The notes beneath the pieces were generated by a model. That model saw only the letters and a program-made list of their open reading frames with translations. It had not been told where the DNA came from and ran no database searches. The position numbers were made by a program, and so were the translations under genes. Below are positions 17,402 to 25,392 of a stretch of DNA of 64,000 bases, piece after piece. This stretch comes from Afifella aestuarii (GTDB lineage: Bacteria > Pseudomonadota > Alphaproteobacteria > Rhizobiales > Afifellaceae), in the NCBI RefSeq assembly GCF_004023665.1, contig NZ_SAUF01000001.1:916501-980500 (forward strand). Reading direction: 5' to 3'. Numbering within the stretch: the stretch's first letter is position 1; the number at the start of each line of letters is the position of its first letter.

Positions 17402-19264
17402 ATGCGCACCGAGCAGAGTTTGCTGCAATTCCAGCCTGGCTTCGATGTGACGAAGGAGGGTGCGCAGGTCGCAGACGAGGGCCTCGGCGCTCTCCCGGAA
17501 TGGGATCTGACCGACCTCTACCCGTCGATGGATGCGCCGGAAGTGGCCGCCGATATCGCCAAGGTCGACGAAAAGGCGACGGCCTTCGAAGGGGCCTATA
17601 AGGGCAAGCTTGCCGAGATCGCGCAAAGTGCGGATGGCGGCAGCCGCCTTGCCGGTGTGATCGAGGAATTTCAGGCGATCGAAGAGATCATCGGCCGGCT
17701 GGTGAGCTATGCGGGGCTCGTCTATGCCGGCGATACCAGCGATCCGAAGCGGGCAAAATTCAACGGCGATCTGCAGGACAAGCTGACGGCGGTTTCCACG
17801 AAGCTCTTGTTCTTCCCGCTGGAGCTCAACCGGATCGACGATGCGGTGCTCGACAAGGCCATGGCGAGCCCGGAGCTTGCGCATTGGAAGCCGTGGCTCG
17901 ACGATCTGCGCGAAGAGCGCCCCTACCAGCTTTCAGACGAGATCGAGAGGCTCTTCCATGAGAAGTCGCTGACGGGCCGCGCAGCCTGGAACCGGCTCTT
18001 CAACGAGACGATGGCGGCGCTTCGCTTCAAGGTGAACGGCAAGGATCTCACCCTGGAGCCGACGCTCAATCTTCTGACCGACCACGACGAGGCGCAGCGC
18101 AAGGCCGCCGCCACCGCGCTTGCCGATACGTTTCGCGAGAATCTGCGAACCTTCTCTTTGATCACCAATGTGCTGGCCAAGGACAAGGCGATCTCCGACA
18201 GCTGGCGTGGCTTCACGGATGTTGCGTCCGCGCGCCATCTCGCCAACCGGGTGGAGCCGGAGGTGGTCGATGCGCTGGTGCAGGCCGTGGCGACCTCCTA
18301 TCCGAAGCTGTCGCACCGCTATTACGCGATGAAGGCGAAATGGCTCGGCAAGGACAAGCTCGACCATTGGGACCGCAATGCGCCTCTTCCGGAGACGTTG
18401 AAGCGGACGATCGACTGGCAGGAGGCGAAAGAGACGGTGCTTTCCGCCTATGGCAGTTTCGATCCGCGCATGGCGGAGATTGCCGGGAATTTCTTTGACA
18501 AAAGCTGGATCGATGCGCCGACGCGTTCGGGCAAGGCGCCGGGCGCCTTCGCGCATCCGACGGTGCCGAGCGCACATCCTTACGTGCTCCTCAATTACCA
18601 GGGGAAGGCGCGGGACGTGATGACGCTCGCCCACGAGCTCGGCCATGGTGTGCACCAGGTTCTGGCCGGAGAGCAGGGGCTGTTGATGGCGCAGACTCCG
18701 CTGACTTTGGCGGAGACGGCGAGCGTTTTCGGCGAGATGCTGACCTTCCGTTCCATGCTCGACAATGCCGCGACGCCGAAGGAGCGTAAGATCCTGCTCG
18801 CCGGCAAGGTCGAGGACATGCTCAACACGGTCGTGCGCCAGATCGCCTTCTATCAGTTCGAGCGCCGCGTCCACACGGCGCGTCGCGAGGGCGAACTGCC
18901 GGCCGAGGTGATCGGCGACATCTGGATGGAAGTGCAGAAGGAGAGCCTTGGACCTTCGATCCGGCTCGGCGAAGGCTATGAGGTGTTCTGGGCCTATATC
19001 CCGCACTTCGTGCATTCACCGTTCTACGTCTACGCTTATGCCTTCGGCGACTGCCTGGTGAACTCGCTCTATGCCGTCTACCGCGATGCCGAGACCGGCT
19101 TCCAAGACCGCTATTTCGACATGCTGAAAGCCGGCGGCACCAAGCGCCACAAGGAGCTCCTGGCGCCCTTCGGGCTCGATGCGTCCGATCCGGCCTTCTG
19201 GATGCAGGGGCTGTCGGTCATCGAAGGGCTGATCGACGAATTGGAGAGTGTGCAGGCTGCGTAG
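17402..19264 (+). CDS. pepF: Oligoendopeptidase F, M3 family
   Basis: A 620-residue cytoplasmic zinc metallopeptidase that trims short peptides. The HEXXH zinc motif is HELGH, starting at His411 (TLAHELGHGVHQVL), with the downstream glutamate in the ETASVFGEM segment. The N-terminal PepF domain is present (PEWDLTDLYPSMDAPEVAADI). ATG 17402 follows AAGGAG at the right distance. It is followed by a long AT-rich hairpin. Its length is normal for the family. Confidence 0.95.
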   Translation: MRTEQSLLQFQPGFDVTKEGAQVADEGLGALPEWDLTDLYPSMDAPEVAADIAKVDEKATAFEGAYKGKLAEIAQSADGGSRLAGVIEEFQAIEEIIGRLVSYAGLVYAGDTSDPKRAKFNGDLQDKLTAVSTKLLFFPLELNRIDDAVLDKAMASPELAHWKPWLDDLREERPYQLSDEIERLFHEKSLTGRAAWNRLFNETMAALRFKVNGKDLTLEPTLNLLTDHDEAQRKAAATALADTFRENLRTFSLITNVLAKDKAISDSWRGFTDVASARHLANRVEPEVVDALVQAVATSYPKLSHRYYAMKAKWLGKDKLDHWDRNAPLPETLKRTIDWQEAKETVLSAYGSFDPRMAEIAGNFFDKSWIDAPTRSGKAPGAFAHPTVPSAHPYVLLNYQGKARDVMTLAHELGHGVHQVLAGEQGLLMAQTPLTLAETASVFGEMLTFRSMLDNAATPKERKILLAGKVEDMLNTVVRQIAFYQFERRVHTARREGELPAEVIGDIWMEVQKESLGPSIRLGEGYEVFWAYIPHFVHSPFYVYAYAFGDCLVNSLYAVYRDAETGFQDRYFDMLKAGGTKRHKELLAPFGLDASDPAFWMQGLSVIEGLIDELESVQAA

Positions 19265-19306
19265 GCCGTGGCAGACCACGCGAATGGCGGCTTTTTCATC
19301 GGGCCT

Positions 19307-19335
19307 ACAAAATTTGCGGATCTCGCAAATTTTGT
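19307..19335. terminator. AT-rich perfect inverted repeat after pepF
   Basis: ACAAAATTTGCG and CGCAAATTTTGT form a perfect 12-bp stem with a GATCT loop, 42 bp after pepF. No T-run follows. It could end pepF transcription or be a protein-binding palindrome. Confidence 0.5.
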
Positions 19336-19388
19336 GCTTGCCAAGCAGCCGCTTGGTGGAGAAACTCAGAATTGGTCGAAACAGCTTG

Positions 19389-19402
19389 AAAGGAGGTGAT
19401 CC
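19389..19402 (+). promoter_or_regulatory. Full-length Shine-Dalgarno sequence
   Basis: AAAGGAGGTGATCC is the exact complement of the last 14 bases of bacterial 16S rRNA. The GTG at 19404 lies seven bases after the GGAGG core. A match of this length is far beyond the four to six bases usual in this window. Confidence 0.7.
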
Positions 19403-19403
19403 A

Positions 19404-19478
19404 GTGTCGAGTGAGAATGGATGGGGTATTTGCCTGATCGGTCACAGGACGGTGGAGCAACCTCTGTCGCTTTCGTGA
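19404..19478 (+). CDS. Possible 24-residue small protein or leader peptide
   Basis: A GTG-started frame of 24 codons directly behind the full-length Shine-Dalgarno sequence. The peptide begins with (M)SSENGWGICLIGHR and has no clear hydrophobic segment. It ends about 40 bp before an intrinsic terminator, and the next gene (ABC1 kinase) starts 310 bp later. It could be a true small protein, a leader peptide that controls the terminator, or a small RNA that carries a ribosome-binding mimic. I do not recognise it. Confidence 0.45.
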   Translation: MSSENGWGICLIGHRTVEQPLSLS

Positions 19479-19516
19479 TCGAGTAAATTCTGGGCAAATC
19501 GCCCGCTTCTCGCGGA

Positions 19517-19548
19517 GGGCCGCCGTTCTGGCGGCCCTTTTCCTTTTG
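19517..19548 (+). terminator. Intrinsic terminator after the small frame
   Basis: AGGGCCGCC and GGCGGCCCT form a 9-bp stem with loop GTTCT, followed by TTTCCTTTT. With the strong ribosome site upstream it delimits a short transcript of perhaps 150-200 bases. Confidence 0.85.
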
Positions 19549-19558
19549 GGGAATGCGT

Positions 19559-19606
19559 TTTGCGGCAGGGTCCGTTTGCGGCAGGGTCCGTTTGCGGCAG
19601 GGTCCG
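19559..19606. repeat. 16-bp tandem repeat, three exact copies
   Basis: TTTGCGGCAGGGTCCG is repeated three times without change, directly after the terminator. The remaining sequence to 19788 holds no gene that I can support. Confidence 0.95.
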
Positions 19607-19788
19607 GGCGCCCCTCACGGTCAGGCTGGGGGTGAGCCCCGCTCGCGGACAACCGCCCCCGCTTCCTCGCCCCTGTGCCGCAAAAGTTTCAGCCCGGCAA
19701 TGCGCGAAAGGCGGATGCAGGTCAGCCTCAGGCACCCTATCTAGCGGATACGAAGACGCGCGCGTGTATGACGTAAAGGGTTACCTCT

Positions 19789-21192
19789 ATGCCTGTTGAT
19801 CCGCCTCGTGACGACGAACGCAACCGCTTTACCGGCCGCATGACGCGCTATGCGCGGGTCGGCGCGGGAATGGGCGGTATTGCGGCGCGTATGGTCGGTT
19901 CGCGCGCCTTGGGTCGCGAGATCGATCCGAGCCGTAACGCGCAGGAACTGGCGCAGGCGCTGGGCGGTCTCAAAGGCCCGATCATGAAGGTGGCCCAGCT
20001 GATGGCCACGATCCCGGACGTGCTGCCGCCGGAATATGCCGCCGAACTGACGCAGCTTCAGTCTGATGCGCCGCCGATGGGTTGGGCGTTCGTCAAGCGG
20101 CGCATGACGGCGGAGCTCGGGGCTGGCTGGCAAAGCCGCTTCCAGGAATTTGAGCATCAGCCGGCCGCCGCCGCCTCACTCGGCCAGGTGCATCGCGCCG
20201 TCGATCACGACGGGACGAAGCTCGCCTGCAAGCTGCAATATCCGGAGATGGCGAGCGCGGTCGAAGCCGATCTCGGCCAGCTGTCCGTGCTCTTCTCGTT
20301 GCACCGGCGCATGGATACGGCGATCGATACGCGTGAGATGGCCGAAGAGATCGCGGCACGTGTGCGCGAAGAACTCGATTACGAGCGCGAGGCCAAACAC
20401 ATGGCGCTCTACGATGCCGTCCTTGCGGACGAGCCGCGGGTGCGGGTGCCGAAACTGCGGCCGGAGCTTTCCACCCGCCGGCTTCTCACCATGACCTGGC
20501 TCGACGGCAAGAAGCTCCTCGACTACCGCGACCATTCGCTGGAGGAGCGCAATCATCTCGCCGCTTCGATGTTCAAGGCCTGGTGGCAGCCTTTCAGCCA
20601 TCAGGCGATCATTCACGGCGATCCGCATCTCGGCAATTACACGGTCTTCGAGGAAGAGGGGAGCCCCGCCGGCATCAATCTCCTCGACTATGGCTGCGTG
20701 CGCATCTTCCCGCCGCATTTCGTGGAAGGTGTGATCGAGCTCTATCGCGGCCTGCAGACCGACGATCGCGACCGCATCGTCAGCGCTTACGAGACCTGGG
20801 GGTTCCGCGGGCTTTCCAACGAACTCATCGATATCCTCAATATCTGGGCGCGCTTCATCTATGGGCCGCTTCTCGACGACCGGACGCGGGCGATTGCCGA
20901 CGGCATCTCGCCTGCGCAGTACGGACGGGGCGAGGCCTACCGCGTGCATATGGCTCTCAAGGAGAAGGGGCCGGTCACCGTGCCGCGCGAATTCGTCTTC
21001 ATGGACCGTGCGGCGATCGGTCTCGGTGGGGTCTTCCTGCATCTGCGTGCGGAGATGAATTTCCATCGTCTCTTCAACGAGGAAATCGACGGATTTTCCG
21101 TCGACACGGTCACCCGCAACCAGGCGGCGGCGCTTCGAGCCGCGAATCTTGTCGTTGAATCTGCGGGATCAAATTCGCGGCAAGGGCATTAA
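19789..21192 (+). CDS. ABC1/UbiB-family (AarF) atypical kinase
   Basis: A 467-residue protein of the ABC1/ADCK/UbiB family. The family's N-terminal KxGQ motif appears as KVAQ (GPIMKVAQLMATIPDVLPPEY), and the alanine-rich nucleotide loop is AAAASLGQVHRA. The kinase-like core has the catalytic HGDPHLGN and the metal-binding LLDYG motif. Family members support ubiquinone or lipid metabolism at the membrane. No ubi genes are near, so the lipid target is unknown. SD AAAGGG precedes ATG 19789. Confidence 0.9.
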   Translation: MPVDPPRDDERNRFTGRMTRYARVGAGMGGIAARMVGSRALGREIDPSRNAQELAQALGGLKGPIMKVAQLMATIPDVLPPEYAAELTQLQSDAPPMGWAFVKRRMTAELGAGWQSRFQEFEHQPAAAASLGQVHRAVDHDGTKLACKLQYPEMASAVEADLGQLSVLFSLHRRMDTAIDTREMAEEIAARVREELDYEREAKHMALYDAVLADEPRVRVPKLRPELSTRRLLTMTWLDGKKLLDYRDHSLEERNHLAASMFKAWWQPFSHQAIIHGDPHLGNYTVFEEEGSPAGINLLDYGCVRIFPPHFVEGVIELYRGLQTDDRDRIVSAYETWGFRGLSNELIDILNIWARFIYGPLLDDRTRAIADGISPAQYGRGEAYRVHMALKEKGPVTVPREFVFMDRAAIGLGGVFLHLRAEMNFHRLFNEEIDGFSVDTVTRNQAAALRAANLVVESAGSNSRQGH

Positions 21193-21220
21193 AGCAGCAA
21201 TGAACTGCTGGAGGCTCAAT

Positions 21221-21571
21221 TTGCAAACCCGTTACGTTACCGCTGCCGTCCTTCTTTCCGCGGCCTTTCTGGCCGGCTGTCAAACGGGCATCGGGGGACG
21301 AGAGATTTCATCGCCTGTCGAGGGGCGCTGGATGTCCAGCGACCGGGTCTTCGTCTCGACCTTCTCGAACGGCTCCATGACCACCGAAGACGCCAAGACG
21401 GGCGCCCAGCTCGCCACCGGCAGCTACAATATGGCCGGTCCGCAGACCGTCGAGATCAGCTGGTACTCCATCGCCACCAAGCAGCAGCGCGCGGCCACCT
21501 GCACGCTTGCAGGCTCAAGCAGCATGACCTGTCGTCAGCCGGGCGCGTCCTTCACCTTGCACCGCGTCTGA
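21221..21571 (+). CDS. omp10: Omp10-type outer-membrane lipoprotein
   Basis: A small lipoprotein of about 116 residues. TTG 21221 is preferred because TGGAGG lies six bases upstream and the start gives a compact lipoprotein signal ending in the lipobox FLAGC. ATG 21200 is in frame but has a weaker ribosome site. The mature part (VEGRW, LATGSYNMAGPQTVEISWYS, TCTLAGSSSMTCRQPGASF) resembles Brucella Omp10, including two cysteines. It is probably anchored in the outer membrane. The gene starts just after the ABC1 gene and is followed by a terminator. Confidence 0.8.
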   Translation: MQTRYVTAAVLLSAAFLAGCQTGIGGREISSPVEGRWMSSDRVFVSTFSNGSMTTEDAKTGAQLATGSYNMAGPQTVEISWYSIATKQQRAATCTLAGSSSMTCRQPGASFTLHRV

Positions 21572-21608
21572 TTGCACCGCGTCTGAGACGCCCATCTTTC
21601 CGTCTTGT

Positions 21609-21640
21609 GACGGCGCCCACGGGGCGCCGTCTTCGTTTGT
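21609..21640 (+). terminator. Intrinsic terminator
   Basis: GACGGCGCC and GGCGCCGTC form a 9-bp stem with a short loop, followed by TTCGTTTGT. It separates the lipoprotein gene from the transhydrogenase operon. Confidence 0.75.
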
Positions 21641-21760
21641 GCGTCGGCCTGTATTCGAAGCCCCTGCGGCATTTGGAGGTTTACCCGGCGTTGCCCTTGT
21701 CTAAGATGGCGTGGTAAGGCCGGCGATATATCCCGCCAATCTATGCAAGGGCAGTAGCGC

Positions 21761-22048
21761 ATGGCTGAACAGGTGATGGCGTCGGCAGGTTCCGCAATGG
21801 ATTACGAGCACCACGAGAAGACGTACGACAGGTTTCTGTCGCTCCTCATCTTGGGTATCATACATGTCGTCACGATCGTCCTGATCGTCGCTATTTTCGG
21901 CCTTGGGGGCGCCCTGTGGCTCGGCTCTATCGCGCTCGCGCTGACGCTCGCCACGCTGTTCTACGGCCTGTTCAGGCAGAGCAGATGGGGGCCCTCCGCG
22001 GTCGTCCTCGGGATTACTTTCGTCTTCTTCCTCTTCGCAGTGGCCTGA
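21761..22048 (+). CDS. aa3-type cytochrome c oxidase subunit IV-like membrane protein
   Basis: A 95-residue protein. Residues about 13-50 match the bacterial aa3 oxidase subunit IV pattern (MDYEHHEKTYDRFLSLLI, then a membrane helix). Typical members have one helix and about 45-65 residues; this one has two further hydrophobic segments (LWLGSIALALTLATLFYGLF and SAVVLGITFVFFLFAVA). It lies 11 bp before pntAA and is probably cotranscribed with it, an arrangement seen in other Hyphomicrobiales. A role in the oxidase is inferred only from family. Confidence 0.75.
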   Translation: MAEQVMASAGSAMDYEHHEKTYDRFLSLLILGIIHVVTIVLIVAIFGLGGALWLGSIALALTLATLFYGLFRQSRWGPSAVVLGITFVFFLFAVA

Positions 22049-22059
22049 GCTAAATCATT

Positions 22060-23211
22060 ATGCGCATTGCAGTTCTTAAGGAACCGCGGGACGACGAGCC
22101 GCGTGTCGCGGCAACTCCCGAATCGATCAAGAAATTCAAGACTCTCGGCGCCGATGTGGTCGTTGAGAGCGGCGCCGGGGCAGGCTCTTCGCTTGCCGAC
22201 GAGGTCTTCGCCGAAGCGGGCGCGGACGTCGCCCAGACCCGGCAGGCGGCGCTTCAGGGCGCCGACATCGTCCTCACCGTTCGCCGTCCGGACGATTTTT
22301 CCGGCTTTCCGGAAGGCGCGGCCGTCGTCGCCCTCATGGATCCGTACGGCCATGAGGAGGCGTTGAAGAAGATGGCCGCGGCGAAGCTTTCCGGCTTTGC
22401 GCTCGAGCTCATCCCGCGCATCACCCGCGCCCAGTCGATGGACGTTCTCTCCTCGCAGGCGAACCTTGCGGGCTATCGTGCCGTCATCGAGGCTTCGGAA
22501 GCCTATGGGCGCGCCTTGCCGATGATGATGACGGCCGCCGGTACGGTTCCGGCCGCCCGCGTCTTCGTGATGGGGGCTGGCGTTGCCGGCCTGCAGGCGA
22601 TCGCGACCGCCAAGCGCCTTGGCGCCGTCGTCACGGCGACGGATGTGCGCCCGGCGGCCAAGGAGCAGGTGGAGTCCCTCGGGGGCAAGTTCGTCGCGGT
22701 CGAGGACGAAGAGTTCAAGGCGGCGGAGACGGCCGGCGGCTACGCCAAGGAAATGTCGGCGGAATACCGCGCCAAGCAGGCGGAGCTGGTGCGCGAGCAC
22801 ATCGCCAAGCAGGACATCGTCATCACCACGGCGCTCATTCCCGGCCGTCCGGCCCCGAAGCTCGTCGACGCCGAGATGGTGAAGTCGATGAAGGACGGTT
22901 CCGTCATCGTCGATCTCGCCGTGGAACGCGGCGGCAATGTCGAGGGCGTGGAAGCCGACAAGCAGGTCGTGAAGGACAACGTCACGCTCATCGGCATCGT
23001 CAATATGGCGGGGCAGATCGCAGCGTCCGCTTCGGCGCTTCTCGCCCGCAACATCTATGCCTTCGTCGAGCCGATGGTCGACAAGGAGACGAAGGCCCTT
23101 TCCATCAACCGTGAAGACCAGATCGTGGCGGCGACGCTGCTCACCCATGGCGGGGCCGTCGTGCACCCGCAGTTTGGTGGCGAGCCGGTGAACGCGCCGA
23201 ACGAGAAATAG
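22060..23211 (+). CDS. pntAA: NAD(P) transhydrogenase subunit alpha part 1
   Basis: This 383-residue cytoplasmic NAD(H)-binding subunit belongs to the proton-translocating transhydrogenase, which makes NADPH from NADH using the proton gradient. It begins MRIAVLKEPRDDEPRVAATPE, as in alanine dehydrogenase/PntAA proteins. The Rossmann motif is VFVMGAGVAGLQAIATAKRLGA, and a strand-ordered RxxD region (TDVRPAAKEQVESLGGKF) follows. Split alpha subunits are the rule in alphaproteobacteria. It is first of three pnt genes on this strand. Confidence 0.96.
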   Translation: MRIAVLKEPRDDEPRVAATPESIKKFKTLGADVVVESGAGAGSSLADEVFAEAGADVAQTRQAALQGADIVLTVRRPDDFSGFPEGAAVVALMDPYGHEEALKKMAAAKLSGFALELIPRITRAQSMDVLSSQANLAGYRAVIEASEAYGRALPMMMTAAGTVPAARVFVMGAGVAGLQAIATAKRLGAVVTATDVRPAAKEQVESLGGKFVAVEDEEFKAAETAGGYAKEMSAEYRAKQAELVREHIAKQDIVITTALIPGRPAPKLVDAEMVKSMKDGSVIVDLAVERGGNVEGVEADKQVVKDNVTLIGIVNMAGQIAASASALLARNIYAFVEPMVDKETKALSINREDQIVAATLLTHGGAVVHPQFGGEPVNAPNEK

Positions 23212-23221
23212 GGGATAGCCG

Positions 23222-23662
23222 ATGGCTGAAGAAACAGTAAGGCAGGCTGTCGAACAGGCGCAGTCGGCCGCAGAGGCGGCGCGGGAAGCCGCCTCGCAGG
23301 CGCTCAATGCGCTGGGAGACGGGGAGGCCGTGGGTCAGCTCGCGCATGCTGCGAGCGGTGGCATGATCGACCCGTTCGTCTTCCGCTTCTCGATTTTCGT
23401 GCTGGCGATCTTCGTCGGCTATTACGTCGTCTGGTCCGTGACGCCGGCGCTGCATACGCCGCTCATGTCCGTGACCAATGCGATCTCGTCGGTCATCGTC
23501 GTCGGCGCGCTTCTCGCGGTCGGCGTCGACCTCGTCGCGGACGGTTCCAGCACAGCGCGCTGGTTCGGTTTCTTTGCGGTGATGCTGGCGAGCGTCAACA
23601 TTTTCGGCGGCTTTCTCGTCACGCAGCGCATGCTGTCCATGTACAAGCGGAAAGAGCGGTAA
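23222..23662 (+). CDS. pntAB: NAD(P) transhydrogenase subunit alpha part 2
   Basis: A 146-residue membrane part of the alpha subunit. A 45-residue alanine/glutamate-rich N-terminus precedes three or four helices ([39 protein letters not shown]). With PntB it forms the proton channel. The [12 protein letters not shown] motif is diagnostic. It starts 10 bp after pntAA. Confidence 0.95.
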   Translation: MAEETVRQAVEQAQSAAEAAREAASQALNALGDGEAVGQLAHAASGGMIDPFVFRFSIFVLAIFVGYYVVWSVTPALHTPLMSVTNAISSVIVVGALLAVGVDLVADGSSTARWFGFFAVMLASVNIFGGFLVTQRMLSMYKRKER

Positions 23663-23663
23663 A

Positions 23664-23723
23664 ATGAGCCAGTTTTCCAAGGCTCGGGCGGCAGGCGCCG
23701 CCGCTGAGGGAGTGCGCGCCTGA
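23664..23723 (+). CDS. Possible 19-residue coupling frame between pntAB and pntB
   Basis: A short ATG frame starts one base after the pntAB stop and encodes MSQFSKARAAGAAAEGVRA. Its TGA overlaps the pntB ATG (TGATG). It may simply couple translation of pntAB to pntB; a stable product is doubtful. Confidence 0.3.
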   Translation: MSQFSKARAAGAAAEGVRA

Positions 23724-25120
23724 TGTCTGCCAGCGTCACAGCCTTTCTTTATCTGATTGCGGGTGTCCTTTTCATTCTGGCACTGCGCGGTCTTTCACAC
23801 CCGGAAACCAGCCGCCAGGGCAACCAGTTCGGCATGGCCGGCATGGTCATTGCCGTGCTCACGACGCTGATCGGGCATCCCCCGGCCAGCTTCGGATCCT
23901 GGGGTCTCATCATCCTGGCGATCGCCATCGGCGGTGGCGCCGGCGCGGTGATCGCCAAGCGCATCGCCATGACGGCGATGCCGCAGCTTGTGGCCGCGTT
24001 CCATTCGCTCGTCGGCCTCGCCGCCGTTCTGGTGGCCGCAGCCGCGCTTTATGCGCCGCAGGCCTTCGGCATCGGCGATCCCGGATCGATCCACGGAGCA
24101 AGCCTCATCGAGATGTCGCTCGGCGTGGCGATCGGCGCGATCACCTTCACCGGCTCGATCATCGCGTTTCTGAAGCTCGACGGGCGCATGAGCGGCAAGC
24201 CGATCATGCTGCCGATGCGCCATCAGGTGAATATCGGCCTCGGCGTCTTCCTGCTTCTCTGCATCATCATCTTTGCGGCCAGCGAGAGCCACACGGCTTT
24301 CTGGCTGATCACCATCGTCAGCCTGGCGCTGGGTGTTCTGATCATCGTCCCGATCGGCGGGGCGGACATGCCCGTCGTCGTGTCGATGCTGAACTCCTAT
24401 TCGGGGTGGGCGGCCGCCGGCATCGGCTTCACGCTCGGCAACACCGCGCTCATCATCACGGGTGCGCTCGTCGGCTCGTCGGGTGCGATCCTGTCCTACA
24501 TCATGTGTAAGGGCATGAATCGCTCCTTCATCTCCGTCATCCTCGGCGGCTTCGGCGGCGAGACCACGGCTGCGAGCGGCGGTGCGGACGATCGTCCGGT
24601 CAAGCAGGGCTCGGCGGAAGATGCGGCCTTCCTGATGAAGAACGCCTCCAAGGTCATCATCGTGCCGGGTTACGGCATGGCGGTGGCACAGGCGCAGCAC
24701 GCGCTTCACGAAATGGCAGCGGCTTTGAAGAAGGAGGGCGTGGAAGTGAAATACGCCATCCATCCGGTCGCTGGTCGTATGCCGGGGCATATGAACGTGC
24801 TGCTGGCTGAAGCGAACGTGCCCTATGACGAGGTCTTCGAGCTCGAAGATATCAACTCCGAGTTCAGCCAGGCCGATGTCGCCTATGTCATCGGCGCCAA
24901 CGACGTCACCAACCCGGCCGCGCGCGACGATCCGCAATCGCCGATCTACGGCATGCCGATCCTCGACGTCGACAAGGCGGGCACGGTGCTCTTCGTGAAA
25001 CGCTCCATGTCGTCGGGCTATGCCGGCATTCAGAACGAGCTCTTCTTCCTCGACAAGACGATGATGCTGTTCGGCGATGCTAAGAAAATGACGGAAGCGA
25101 TCGTCAAGTCGCTCGGCTAG
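23723..25120 (+). CDS. pntB: NAD(P) transhydrogenase subunit beta
   Basis: A 465-residue subunit with eight to nine membrane helices, followed by the cytoplasmic NADPH-binding domain (VIIVPGYGMAVAQAQHALHEM, then HPVAGRMPGHMNVLLAEA and YVIGANDVTNPAARDD). With PntAA and PntAB it makes up the full enzyme. GAGGGAG sits upstream of the ATG, which overlaps the stop of a 19-codon frame. A textbook terminator follows. Confidence 0.97.
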   Translation: MSASVTAFLYLIAGVLFILALRGLSHPETSRQGNQFGMAGMVIAVLTTLIGHPPASFGSWGLIILAIAIGGGAGAVIAKRIAMTAMPQLVAAFHSLVGLAAVLVAAAALYAPQAFGIGDPGSIHGASLIEMSLGVAIGAITFTGSIIAFLKLDGRMSGKPIMLPMRHQVNIGLGVFLLLCIIIFAASESHTAFWLITIVSLALGVLIIVPIGGADMPVVVSMLNSYSGWAAAGIGFTLGNTALIITGALVGSSGAILSYIMCKGMNRSFISVILGGFGGETTAASGGADDRPVKQGSAEDAAFLMKNASKVIIVPGYGMAVAQAQHALHEMAAALKKEGVEVKYAIHPVAGRMPGHMNVLLAEANVPYDEVFELEDINSEFSQADVAYVIGANDVTNPAARDDPQSPIYGMPILDVDKAGTVLFVKRSMSSGYAGIQNELFFLDKTMMLFGDAKKMTEAIVKSLG

Positions 25121-25144
25121 GGTCCGAGAGATTTTCCGTTTTCC

Positions 25145-25178
25145 AACGGCCGCAGCGCATGCTGCGGCCGTTTTTTAT
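25145..25178 (+). terminator. Intrinsic terminator of the pnt operon
   Basis: AACGGCCGCAGC and GCTGCGGCCGTT form a 12-bp stem with loop GCAT, followed by TTTTATT. Confidence 0.95.
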
Positions 25179-25392
25179 TGTCTGACGAAGTTGACGGTCG
25201 GCGGCTGAAGGCGGCGGCTCTGTGGAGAGATTGCTCGCCTTTTAATCAAGTTTTTCACTTGGTTTGATCCCGCACATCGGATTTATGGGCTCCATAAAGT
25301 CGAAGAGACGCCGTTCCCCCTTCCTGGAAATCGCGCCGCATGAGTGAAGCGGTCGGCACCAGGGGAGGGCGGCACCATTGAGGGATCGCCTC

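Noticed and set aside
21961-23307. 448-codon minus-strand open frame
   Set aside because: Antisense to pntAA and its neighbour; no signal, domain or ribosome site.
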